Positions 1-10,276 of a DNA stretch of 20,225 bases are shown in pieces; within the stretch, counting starts at the first letter, position 1; every line of letters begins with the position of its first letter. The position numbers were made by a program, and so were the translations under genes. The stretch lies in assembly GCA_000226015.1 (NCBI GenBank), contig JH153385.1, forward strand, positions 294,978 through 315,202. Direction: 5' to 3'. This DNA is from Mnemiopsis leidyi (lineage: Eukaryota; Ctenophora; Tentaculata; Lobata; Bolinopsidae). Under the pieces are notes generated by a model. The model saw only the letters and a list, made by a program, of their open reading frames with translations, made no database searches and was not told where the DNA came from.

Positions 1-55
1 TAGCAACAGTCTGGATAGCTGGAGGTCTTGGGTTTAATTCCCGCTCCAGTCCCCT
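1..55 (+). repeat. Possible tail of a tRNA-derived SINE, cut by the window edge
   Basis: Bases around 29-42 (GGGTTTAATTCCC) resemble the T arm and B box of a tRNA: a three G-C pair stem around a TTTAATT loop, close to the GGTTYRAWTCC consensus. The A box, acceptor stem and anticodon arm are missing or lie before the window, so this cannot be called a tRNA gene. It lies in a TTC4 intron, where a degenerate SINE is the simplest reading. The rest of this intron up to 281 shows only a short duplication of AGGTAATATTT near 152-175. Confidence 0.3.
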
Positions 56-281
56 CGCCTTATTTTCCAACCATCGTGGTCCTCTGATCTATTCAGATGC
101 CAGATCCTGTAGCTTTGCGTTTGCTTGCTCACAACCCCCAATTATTTTTACAGGTAATATTTACAGGTAATATTTAAATATATTTCTGTCTGTGTACATT
201 TATTTTTATTTCTTACAGAATTCGTGATTTGCTAACTACTCCCGATAAAAATAGTATGAACGTTGGTATGTGATCTTTCAG

Positions 282-1879
282 AAACTCAAAGAAGTGGAGC
301 GTAATGAGAGGAAGAAGGCTGCCAAAGAACAAAAAGAGCGCCGAAAAAACGAGCAATTACTCGAGGCTTTCCGACAAAGAAAACTCAATCTATATTTAGC
401 AGGTTAATACAAGACCCCATCCAATATCATGCCGTAGCTATGATTCTGATAATGCATTACATAATAAATGGTCTTGGTCGATATAACTTGAATACTTGAT
501 ATGATTGTGACCTACGACTTCCAATATAGACACTCCATACCCAATGCCCCTAACCCATTAACCCTCCCAGACCTGGAGGACGAAGACGAGACAGCAGAGG
601 AAAGAGACGCTCGATTGTTGGAAAGCTTGAAGAGCTCCTCTTCTCACGGTCAAGTAACACTGAACGAGGAGGAACAGTTGGTCTGGCCTGTCAGACTGCT
701 CTATCCCGAATATGCCACCAGCGACATTATCCAGCAGTTCTCAGAGGTAGAGTGCGGAAATTTGTCGGACTTGTTTTTTAATATCGTAACTTCTTCTGAG
801 TGAATACGTGCGGTCTAAGTACTACCGGTGCTGGAATTATTCTTCCAACGTAGTGACAAATCTCAGAGAGTTATCTGGTGAAACGCATGATTAAATTTTG
901 TTGAATTTGACTATCGCGTAGTCATTATGGAGCTATAATAGTTGTCTCGACTTAATGTGTCGTTTTCTTGACAAGTGCGAACTTTAATCGTTAGATATCG
1001 TTATGCTGCGATATTAAGATGAGACTATTTTACCGGCGTTTTGTTGATCACATATTCTCAAGCAAATGGCAAATTTAATCCCATATCCTCATACACACCG
1101 CTTATCTGATTACATATCCTCATACACACCGCTTATCTGATTACATATCCTCATACACACCGTTTATCTAATTACATATCCTCATACACACCGTTTATCT
1201 AATTACATATCCTCATACACACCGTTTATCTAATTACATATCCTCATACACACCGTTTATCTAATCCCATATCCTCATACACACCGTTTATCTGATCACA
1301 TATCCTCATACACACCGTTTATCTGATTACATATCTTTAAGTACACTGTTTAACTGATCACATATACTCAGGCACACTGTTTAACTGATCACATATACTC
1401 AGGCACACTGTTTATATCACATATCCTCAGGCACACTGTTTCTTTGATCACTTATCGTACATGTTTCCCCCTGGTGGTGAAAGTCCTGAATGGGACGAAG
1501 AAGGCGAGTATACAGTTCACAAAGTCTGTGTAATATACAACTCTGGTAAGTCCAAAATGTGATATTGTACGATTAACAAACAAGTTGGGCCAAGAATAGC
1601 GAATAGAAAAATCTCACAAAATAAAGCTCAAAATGTGTTTGTCATAGATCGAACTTAGCCTGCCTTTAAAAAATATCGACCAGGGTACCACAACAGCTGA
1701 TAAGTTCCGATAATGCTACCTTGATTTCAGGCAAAGAGAAGGTTGAGCTTGATAAAGAAACGACTCTACTGGATTTAATGGTGGAGCACAACGTCATGAT
1801 TGTTGGTGGAGTACCAACGTTCGAGATTTACGTCAAGGATTCGGACACTTACAACACAAACGTAGTTGCAGGAAGCTGA
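282..1879 (+). CDS. TTC4: TTC4 (tetratricopeptide repeat protein 4), C-terminal part, four exons
   Basis: TTC4/Cns1 is a cytosolic and nuclear co-chaperone that binds HSP90 and HSP70 through N-terminal TPR repeats. Only the last 186 residues are here; the TPR exons lie before the window. Exons I infer: 282-402, 571-746, 1431-1545 and 1731-1879, all GT-AG with matching phases (1, 0, 1), ending in TGA. The first exon encodes the charged helix after the TPRs (KLKEVERNERKKAAKEQ). The second encodes the family signature WPVRLLYPEYATSDIIQQF. The third gives FFDHLSYMF followed by SPEWDEEGEY, and the last gives the end of the Cns1/TTC4 wheel domain. The acceptor at 569-570 was chosen over 528-529 because only it keeps the frame. 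The acceptor at 1429-1430 was chosen because it restores the conserved FFDHL block. The third exon's first 21 bases belong to a 31-bp tandem array. Confidence 0.9.
1046..1451 (+). repeat. 31-bp minisatellite in a TTC4 intron, running into the next exon
   Basis: Eleven to twelve copies of a 31-bp unit begin with CATATCCTCA at 1082, 1113, 1144, 1175, 1206, 1237, 1268, 1299, 1330, 1361, 1392 and (after a 3-base deletion) 1420. A diverged copy precedes them at 1046. The last unit holds the functional acceptor CCTCAG (1425-1430) and the first 21 bases of the TTC4 exon. The units starting at 1361 and 1392 keep CTCAG|GCACACTG. All earlier units read CTCAT|ACACACC or are altered there, so they lack the acceptor AG. 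Using the two extra AGs (exon start at 1372 or 1403) breaks the reading frame. Confidence 0.9.
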
Positions 1880-2097
1880 CCGCATTTTAAATATTAGTCT
1901 TGTGACCGGGAAATTTTAATTTATTGACACTGCTTTTAATGAAATATGTTTTCTTATTGAAAGGTTTGTGTCTTAATTTTTAGTAGCGAAATGAAAACTG
2001 CAAGGTATTCGGTTTTTTAGCTTTCGTGAAATCAGAATTGAGATTGTTTTTGTCACCTAAAAAGCTTTGGGGCAAACTTGGTTTTACAAGTTTACAA

Positions 2098-2103
2098 TTA
2101 AAA
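2098..2103 (+). terminator. Possible TTC4 poly(A) signal (ATTAAA)
   Basis: ATTAAA occurs about 220 bases after the TTC4 stop codon. It is the common variant hexamer. No AATAAA occurs between 1880 and 2100, so this is the best candidate, but an AT-rich region makes chance matches likely. Confidence 0.3.
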
Positions 2104-2451
2104 GTTATTTATAAAGTTTAAGTTCTGGTACCTTTAAGTAAGTAAATTGAACTCTATTATTCATCCAAATTTCAATATGTTTTGATAACTTACCTTTTCT
2201 TAAAAAAACAAGTATACGTAGTCAACAAATTCAAAACTAACGTTGTGCTAAAAGAGAGACAGAACACAAATTGATTGAAAAGTCGACTACCACACCGTAC
2301 ACAAACTTCTGAGTAAATACATCCTGACGTCTTTTACTGCCCTTTAGATTGAGTTCAGGTCTGATTAATCAAGACTTTAGTCATCTCATTAATCATTTCA
2401 CAATCAAGATGATAAAACTTAAACAAGGTGCGGTGATTACTGTTAGCATGA

Positions 2452-2457
2452 TATAAA
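2452..2457 (+). promoter_or_regulatory. Possible TATA box of CHEK1
   Basis: TATAAA lies 107 bases before the CHEK1 ATG. If used, it would give a 5' UTR of roughly 75 bases. A perfect 9-bp inverted repeat (ATTCTAGCC at 2458-2466, GGCTAGAAT at 2498-2506) follows at once and would span the expected transcription start. The base composition is AT-rich, so a chance match is possible. Confidence 0.35.
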
Positions 2458-2558
2458 ATTCTAGCCATCAAACAAACTTATTGATCGTAACACTCCAGGC
2501 TAGAATAGAGATGATGTAAAATCGAGTTCCACAATAGAAAACACCCTATCCTCGCCCT

Positions 2559-5500
2559 ATGGACGGGTACGAAGAATGGGACTTCGTTCAAACGTTAGGG
2601 GAGGGTGCTTACGGAGAAGTCAAGCTGGCGATATCCAACAAAACGAGCGAAAGAATCGCCGTCAAAATCATCGGTAATTCTGCCAAAATAGGACAGCTGG
2701 AGTTGATTTTGAAATCTTGAAAATGGCGCTGACGTATGAAGGGGCGTTTAAAATAATTTAGGTCTTAAAACCTTTTTAATCCACAATTTGTCAATTGTTA
2801 AAAAACATTCTGTGCTGCAGTAAGGAATTGTCCAAATTGCGATTCGCGGCTTTATTAATTGACCTTGACAAATTATTAGATTTCAAATGCAAAACGAATT
2901 AGTCAACGATATCTATAAAATCTGAACGATATCTTTTTAATATCGATGAAAAAGTGTCCTGGCAGACTCTCAAAATGAATTTTAAAAACCAGAAGGTTTA
3001 TCACCAGTCACCACCTACTTTTTTAACACATAACGACGAATATCATATCTCGAGTCTCGACCTCTCGTTCATTTGAATTTACTGTGATATATGCACAGCG
3101 AGAAATTTCCAAGGTATTTAGAGCAATTGCACGACCAGGGTAGCTGCGAAATATTGAATTGATAACCTAATGATCATCCTCCAGATACCACCCGTGACGA
3201 ATCTGTCCTTACAAATGTGAAAAAGGAATGTGCGGTCCTTCAGATGGTCAAAAAGTCGCCTCACGAGAACATCATCAAGTTTTTGGCCTACAAGATGAAC
3301 GGCGATATTCACTATATCTTTCTGGAGTTTGCTTGTGGAGGGGAGCTATTTGACAGGATCATACCAGACGAGGGCATGGAACGGATACTTGCTCAGAGAT
3401 ATTTTCAGCAACTCATCTCTGGTACAACAACTACTTAATTATAATTGTTGTGCTAAATAAAATGGTGCCCTAACTTCATAGTTCATATCGACTCGCTCTA
3501 AGTGAAGGATTTGGGGACGAAAATGAAGTTAAGACATTATACTAAAACTCACTATTTCAGGCATCGGACATATGCACGAGTTAGGGATAACGCACCGTGA
3601 CATAAAGCCCGAGAACCTGCTCCTTGATAGGCAAGACAACCTTCTGATTACTGACTTTGGTCTGTCAACTATCTTCAGATATCAAGGTTAATAGAGCTGT
3701 CGATTGCACTTGGACATGAATTAACGATCGATTTTAGTTGCGAAACACATGTAACAACATTTCGTAAGATATTATTTTAATCATGGTGCAATAGTGACGC
3801 TTTGAACACAAGTACATCTGATCACGATTCTTGGAATTGTCAAATTGTAAATCATCTCCCAACTGGCTGATAGCTCGTTGACGTACTGATTATTAAAACT
3901 TATGACTTGAGGGAAGTTCACTGCAGTCAAGCTATTGAACAGAAGCAAATAAATATTGCTGGCCTGCCCGCAATACTTATTCGCACATTAAGATTAGAGA
4001 ATTGGAACATTAAGATAACGGTAAATCGACGACATTAAACGATCTAAAAGGGGAGGTATTGCGAGAATGCTCACAGGAAAGTTTGATAACCTCAAACTTT
4101 ATTGCGAATTTTATACTACAACTGAGATACCGACTTGCGTAGCTTTAGATGCCGGACGCATTTCATTTCAATTTCGCGTATGACGCTTAATGATACTATT
4201 AGTCCTCAGATCAGATGGTTAACTGGAATATAAAGTTCAGACTTTCTGCCAGTATTAATCACCGCGTGGTTGATTAACAAGTCTCGAATTGGTATCACTT
4301 CTCGCCCACGTGCTGTTGCCTCATCATCATGATAATCCCCCAGGTAAGACGCGCAAGATGGAGAGACGATGCGGGACGCCCCCTTACGCTGCGCCCGAGG
4401 TGCTCGCGGGTATTCCCTATCATGCCCAACCTGCAGATATCTGGAGCTGCGGTATCGTGTTGGTTACCATGTTGGCTGGAGAGTTACCCTGGGATGCACC
4501 CTCTGACAGGTTTGTAGGTTTTGGTTGAATCATTTAATTTTGATATTAGATAAGTAAGTATCCAAACATACGCTTATCATCCTGTTGCTTTCAGCAATTA
4601 CTATTCAGTTGGAAATTCGACAATGGGTATTAGTGATCGCTTATAGCGATTGCCAATTTTCAAGCTTATATGAAGTTCACATAAGCTCGTGCTATTTTAT
4701 CGCAATTGTCGTTTACTGTAATCAGACTGTCAAATGCGCGAAGACTTCTCAAATAAGTGTCAAATGTACGGCAATGCTAAAGTTTACATGTTATTTTTTC
4801 CATCTCTAATTATACTTTTTTGCCGAAGGGAAAAAAGTAAAGTAGATGGTTTAAAGTGGTCGGATTTTGGGGTGGGGTAGGTGGCTAGGTAGGTAGATGG
4901 CGGTGTCCGCTGTCTGCGGTCACAAAGCAATTGTCGACGGTGTCTGTTTTACAAATTGCCTCCGCAAAGTTATTCTACGCTGACTAATTATTTTTGCGAT
5001 TTTATTACCGTTGCTCGGCGTACGTATCACTATCAGAGTATTACTCCGAAGTATTATGTCGATTTCATATTCAAGTCTAATGCTTATCTGACTTATCTAA
5101 GGTTTTAAGTTTATCTGCGGTTCTATGGCCAATTAATGCATTCTAAATTCATACTAATTCTTATGCCACTTTAAGTTTTATTTTGCGATCACACAATAAT
5201 ATTAATAGAATTAGATTACGTGACACGAAATGACAAAAGGCGAATTTAACAGTGCAGCGTCATACTTATAACCACACCGCAAGTAAATGGGCCGGTTGAA
5301 TGGGCTATCGTAATTACTTCACGAATCACATACCTCATGATTCTTCGCGCTCGGCTGCTATGAACCTGATTTCACTTTCAGTATCAATTACAGTTATATA
5401 TGACTTGATGTAATAGTTATCTGCTATAAGTTACCTCAAACATCTAACTCTTAGCGTTCGAAAGTTAAAAAAGCAGTATAAGTAAGAGCCGCGACTGCAA

Positions 5501-8500
5501 CGTCAAATTTATCCACCTCCGTTGCTTTTAATACCCAAAATTTCACGGCCGGTTTTAAGCTTTCAAAAACAAAGACCATGACCTGTGTCCTGTACATATC
5601 TTCAGCCGTCAGTATCAATATCACCACCCTTGTTTCTATAAAATTGTTTTAGCTTTACGGTTAATATTTTCACTGTAGCTACCGTGGAATTCCATCTGCA
5701 GTCTTTGCATTCAATTGCTTCTAGCACTAGCAATATCAGAGGGCAGATCAAAGAAGCTTCTCCAGAATTAGAGAGATAGAAATCTCGCGTCCGCCTGAGA
5801 CCTAACTAAGCGGGCGCAATTCTTGTTTAGCTTTAAGATTGATGAACGTGTTATTCTTTTAGGATTAAGATCAAGTATTTTTCAGAGTAAAAGAGTTCGT
5901 AGCTTGGAAAAAAAGGAAACTGATGTACACTCCTTGGACGAAACTCAAAGTTGAGGAAATCAGGTTTCTGGAAAAAGTCCTAGCAGTCAATCCTAAAGAG
6001 AGGCTAACAATCGAGCAGATTTGTGAAGAACAATGGGTTAAAACAGAGATTCCCATGCCAGAGGTTTGTGACTGCAGCAATGCCGGTTTTATTATTTGAG
6101 AGCGGTATTTCTAGAGTATGGGGGGAACAGACATAATCGTCAACATCCTTCTTAAACAAGGGATAATTATAGCATGTATAGGTAACGAGAAAAAGATCAA
6201 TTTTTTCCAAAACATACGAGCCTTTCCCGAACAACCGTTCCTGGACCAAAAATGCCATCTGGATGAAATTACCGCAGTGATATCCACTACTAAGCAGTAC
6301 TTAGCATCCTAATGGACCTATTTTGTGCACGTGCGGTTGCATTATCTAATCTTATGAACCTATTGACGTTGGGCTACATATTGAATCATTACAGGGTTGG
6401 CAGTACACGGATCACTTTGACGTACAAAGAAGTCGGCTCTAAAACTTTTGTCTAATATTGGATTATCTTTGATCTTTCTGTCAAGTCGCTTTTAATAGTC
6501 CTGGTAAAAGATTCCAATCTAAATTTGGAAGGGGCAACTTCTCAGTTAACATTCGGATCTGCACATGTACGCTACCTAATAGATTCGCACAGTCGGCCAG
6601 CAACACGAAAATCATTTAACTATTAAGGTTTTTATGTACAATTAATACAACGGAAGTAAGTGTGTGGAAAAAGTTTTGTTATAACCCATCGAACTAACAT
6701 ACTCAAAAATTTACATCAACTTCAAAGAGCAGCCTTCGAAATCTTTTTGGGGAATTTAAAGAACATGAAAACATCCAAAAATCTATCGCTTAACTCCAAG
6801 AAACAACAGATAGAATCGCGCTAAGTGTTCAAATTTCTGCATTATGCCGTTACCATAAAACGAATCTATAGCATAGCCTGCGATAATCAACCATTTTACG
6901 TTAGTTGCAGAGTACTACGAACAAATTCAGGAAAGAAATTCGCGATTTTTAATCTTTGATCTGATTGATTTAGAAGCGCTCCTCGTTAACCGCATTTCAA
7001 TTTGATCGACGATTGTCACTTCGCAAAAAATTTGTCGACTTGAGCTCAGTGTCTTTGTTCAACTGTGTCGTTACCCAGGAATAAAAATGTCTATTATTAG
7101 ATACATCAAGACATATTAACACATCAAGACATATTTACATAACGATTTTTTGATGCTATAAAAGTTTTAACAAAATCGAAACTCCATAAATTAGACTTTA
7201 CTGTAACTGACAATTGAACTGTCGCCTGTCGATGCTTTTAACTCTATTACATTAAAAATCCCTTTTCTCATTTCCCTATTTTATGAAGCAATATCAAAGG
7301 ACCAAATTGATACTAAACTGCGACTCCTTAATTTAAGCAATGCATTTAAGTCGGCGACTATTTGATTAAACTTGAACCTTGACGTTTAGATTTTAATTCA
7401 TCACATTCCGATACGTCATGCTTCCAGTCAAAGGAATCAAATAGATAAATTAATTTTAGTAAGATTCTAAACTGCTGTCATTTACCGCCATGACGAAATA
7501 TGTTATATCATTCATATTCAGACTCTTATTCAGTCGCGTTACTTTTGACATTTGGAGTTGATAAATTAAATTGTGCTTCGGGCCGAGAGCATGAAAAATA
7601 TAGTTGATATTGTAATTCTAGTACATCACTCCAAATGTAAAATTTTGAGCTAACTATGTCATTTTCGTATTCTACCGCCACTATTAAAATTGTCAGTAAG
7701 CAGCTATCTTTCCTCCCCTTTTTGTCATCTGGATCACGTAGGTCGGATCTTTATGAATCTTCAGATTAATATGATAGACAAGCTCATTTGCCTACCCTTC
7801 ATCTACTGAGTCAATTTCATCTCTTCTGTCAGGTATGCGAGAGACAAAAGAAGAAGAAGATAAAGAGAAGTCTGTCAGACGAAGCCCTGGCCATGTCACA
7901 GCCTGACCTGCTAAGTAGACCTGGCGTGCTTAACGACTCCTTCAACTCCACCAGACACATATTCGACACGATCAGCTTCTCTCAGCCCAACCACCCGGAA
8001 TACATGATACTTTCCCAGCTAGATCTTACACAGGTCCGTCCGGAGAAGTTGTAGTCGACAAAGTTTAGTTAAGCTTTAAATAGTTCTGTGTACAGTTTGA
8101 CAAAAATATATTAACATGTTCTCATACGTCATGTCGGTATAATACTGATAGTAAGTAAACATTTGATTAATCGCTTTAAAGCCAACATGGGTTCGAAACC
8201 TTAATTTCTCAAGATCCTACCACAGCTATCTCAAGCGATGTTTACATCGATATTACTTATGTAAATATGTAAATAGTTGTAACAGAGAAAATTTCAAGTA
8301 CAACAACATGTCTGTAAAGAACATGTCTGTAAAGAACATGTCTGTAAAGAACATGTCTGTAAAGAACATGTTGTATACCATAAATATATTTTCAGGGTGC
8401 CTCTCAAGCGACCCAGAGTATTCTACAGAGACTTGTAAGAAGATTGACCAGGTTCCTAATCAAGAAATCTTTAGAAGAAGCACAAGAGAAAATTCAATCT

Positions 8501-8889
8501 GTGCTTACTCAACTGAAACTTCAGTTTAAACAGGTACGATTCTTATAGTATGTGTGCGTGTATGTTGTGTGTGTGTGCCTGTCTATCTGTCTGTCAGTCC
8601 GTAAGTGCCGCATGCGTGTGTCTGTCTGTCTGTCTGTCTGCGTGTTTGAGTGTCTGCGTGCTTTTATCTCCATCGCTCAATATTCCCGCAGGTGTCACCT
8701 ACACAGTACACTGTCAATACTCGAGATGCACGAGGGAAGATATTATCCTTCAAGATTCAACTTTTGGAAATGCTGGAAAACAACATCCTCCTAGATTTTC
8801 GGCTCAGCAAGGGCGACGGCATTGAGTTTAAGAAATCCTTCATGAGCGTTAGGAAAATGTTTAAAGATTGTATTGTAAAAGGCCATTGA
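2559..8889 (+). CDS. CHEK1: CHK1 checkpoint kinase, complete, eight exons, 452 residues
   Basis: CHK1 is the nuclear Ser/Thr kinase that ATR activates at stalled or damaged replication forks to restrain CDC25 and the cell cycle. Exons: 2559-2673, 3185-3421, 3561-3686, 4344-4509, 5886-6063, 7833-8033, 8396-8533 and 8692-8889. Every junction is GT-AG with consistent phase, giving 452 residues against 476 in human. The kinase domain shows GEGAYGEV (residues 14-21), Lys36, Glu53, HRDIKPEN with Asp131, DFG with Asp149, and APE at 176-178. The linker carries MSQPDLL (Ser296) and ISFSQP (Ser324), which match the human ATR sites Ser317 and Ser345, plus further SQ/TQ pairs. The C-terminal KA1 domain, roughly 350-445, has RLVRRLTRF and [14 protein letters not shown], the autoinhibitory conserved motifs. 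The ATG has G at +4 and begins the family N terminus ([15 protein letters not shown]). Introns 1 (2674-3184), 3 (3687-4343) and 6 (8034-8395) hold no gene I can see. Confidence 0.96.
4510..5885 (+). other. CHEK1 intron 4, with a G-rich tract
   Basis: This 1.4-kb AT-rich intron has no supported gene; the open frame near 4585-4809 resembles nothing known. Around 4868-4900 there is a run GGGGTGGGG followed by several GG pairs (TAGGTGGCTAGGTAGG). At most it could form a two-tier quadruplex on the sense strand. Confidence 0.6.
6064..7832 (+). other. CHEK1 intron 5, no gene seen
   Basis: This is the longest intron of the gene (1.77 kb), AT-rich. It separates the kinase domain exons from the regulatory SQ/TQ linker exon. 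Open frames on either strand at 6004-6312 show no family resemblance. A short direct duplication of ACATCAAGACATATT is visible near 7103-7135. Confidence 0.6.
8305..8373 (+). repeat. 15-bp tandem repeat in CHEK1 intron 6
   Basis: Four perfect copies of AACATGTCTGTAAAG (8305-8364) are followed by a partial copy AACATGT. The array ends about 25 bases before the acceptor of exon 7, so it sits where the branch point is expected. The reading frame through it (MSVKN repeated) is an artefact of the repeat. Confidence 0.95.
8545..8660 (+). repeat. TG / TCTG microsatellite in CHEK1 intron 7
   Basis: The intron between exons 7 and 8 is made largely of (TG)n and (TCTG)n tracts: TGTGTGTG near 8568-8577 and a run of CTGT units near 8620-8640. 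The Cys-rich open frames across it in two frames come from the repeat and are not genes. Confidence 0.85.
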
Positions 8890-10276
8890 TCAGGAACTTT
8901 ATCTGGAAGCTTGATTCGCTAAATAATCTTCATTCGGTGAAATGTTGAATGTAAATGACTTGTGAATGTGACACTGATTTTCAATTGAACTTTGATCACT
9001 TTTAAATATGATTTTATAATAAGTTGATTTTATTTGTCTTGACTCTCTTTACTTCTTGCTTTATATTTAACATTATATATTATATGTATTTATCGCGTTG
9101 AGCTGGTTTTCTTTTCTTTGACTGAGCATGAACTTTTTTAAACATAAACTACATTTCATCTATTAAATATCAATAGAGAATGTCAAGCTTAAGATTGTTG
9201 TTTGATAATTTTCCCAAACTTGTTGTCATACGTTATTGTCGTAGTTATCAAAATTGTTTACTTTCCAATCGTTGGATCGACTTTTGCGGGTACGGTTACC
9301 AATCATAGTAAACTTCAAAAGTCGCCGGAACACGGTCTTAGTGCCACAAATCACCGTCCCATTTCCCAATGTGGTTTCAACTTTTGGATTCATCTAATGC
9401 GGTTCCCGCGACTTGACCATGCTTCTGAAGAGAGCGGACGCCATCTCCATATGGAAGACTTCATTATCAAGGCGATTTTTGCGCACGTACGTATTGCCGC
9501 GCGCATTCTAATGCATTTTCTGTCGGTCGTTGTGCCGCGCAATTCAGAACGAAGCACGAACAGCCCAAATTTACATAGACGTTACGAATTCTATTGATTC
9601 CTGGTGGCAAGATGTCTTGAAGTGCTCAAATTTTATGGAAAGCATCCAGTTTTTAAAAACTGAGTGTCTTATTGGACATTAATTACTGCTTTCACTCGGT
9701 ATATAGCGAAAGAGAAAACCGCGCGAATTTATCAACTTAATTTTGCTCACAGTTTTGGGTTTATACAAGTAAGTTCAGTTCGCGCGCATCTTACAGGCAG
9801 TCCTCGCGCATCCATTGTTCCGTTCGTATGATAGTTGTTCCCGCCCGCTGTGATTCCTTCAAAGATTTAAGATCTACTGAGATAAGGAATAAAGATGTAT
9901 GCCCAACATTGGAACCACGAATTGACAAAGCATAGATTTAATGATGAAATATCATTAGATACATAGTACATTCATTACGGTTGGTGTTAGAAAATCAACT
10001 CGCTCTAAAGATAATCCAAAGCTGTATATAGTGGGAAAGGTTTCAGGGGAAATTCACTGTTCTACAACGATGTTTGACGTACATCTTGGGGTGAAAAAAG
10101 AAGTAAGCAGACGTTAAGGTCAAGAACTTAAAGCTTTTAACAAATTAAACAAAGACGGTACACTCGCAGCTTTACCCTATCTGCCACTGTCGGAAAATAA
10201 CAATTTTGATTAGTTAAAAAACAATAAAATATCAAATATAATTTGTTAAAAGAGTGTTCGAGGGATTTTTGTTGGT
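8890..10276. other. Intergenic between convergent CHEK1 and SUMO genes
   Basis: This stretch holds the 3' UTRs of both genes and no supported gene. It is AT-rich except for a CpG-rich island at about 9270-9560 and again near 9775-9845. The island carries an open frame (9202-9597, 131 codons) that I do not recognise and that starts in low-complexity hydrophobic sequence. A short inverted pair CGACTTTTG / CAAAAGTCG sits at 9279-9287 and 9317-9325. Confidence 0.55.
9162..9167 (+). terminator. Possible CHEK1 poly(A) signal (ATTAAA)
   Basis: ATTAAA occurs about 270 bases after the CHEK1 stop. It is the first recognisable poly(A) hexamer variant downstream. The region is AT-rich, so the call is tentative. 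Confidence 0.3.

Larger units (their letters stand above)
1880..2558. other. Intergenic: TTC4 3' UTR and CHEK1 promoter
   Basis: About 680 AT-rich bases separate the TTC4 stop from the CHEK1 start, with both genes on the + strand. I see no coding potential. The stretch holds a possible poly(A) signal, a possible TATA box and a short inverted repeat (2458-2466 with 2498-2506), listed separately. Confidence 0.6.

Noticed and set aside
219..266. Possible extra TTC4 exon between TTCTTACAG and GTTGGT
   Set aside because: The encoded IRDLLTTPDKNSMN does not match the TTC4 segment expected before KLKEVERNE, and the donor is weak.
747..803. Read-through of the TTC4 exon (VECGNLSDLFFNIVTSSE) as coding
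   Set aside because: It looked a little like the next block, but splicing to 1431 gives a far better match (FFDHLSYMF) with perfect phase.
1046..1451. Tandem array as a CRISPR array
   Set aside because: The copies are directly adjacent with no spacers, and the genome is eukaryotic.
8190..8205. GGTTCGAAACC, a perfect B-box match in CHEK1 intron 6
   Set aside because: The flanks do not form a T-arm stem and no A box or tRNA fold is present.
8308..8529. Open frame with repeated MSVKN
   Set aside because: It is the 15-bp tandem repeat followed by CHEK1 exon 7 in the wrong frame.
8550..8825. Cys/Val-rich open frames in two frames
   Set aside because: They come from TG/TCTG microsatellites and the out-of-frame last CHEK1 exon.
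9202..9597. 131-codon open frame as a gene
   Set aside because: No family resemblance, low-complexity start and no supporting splice or promoter signals; kept only as a note.
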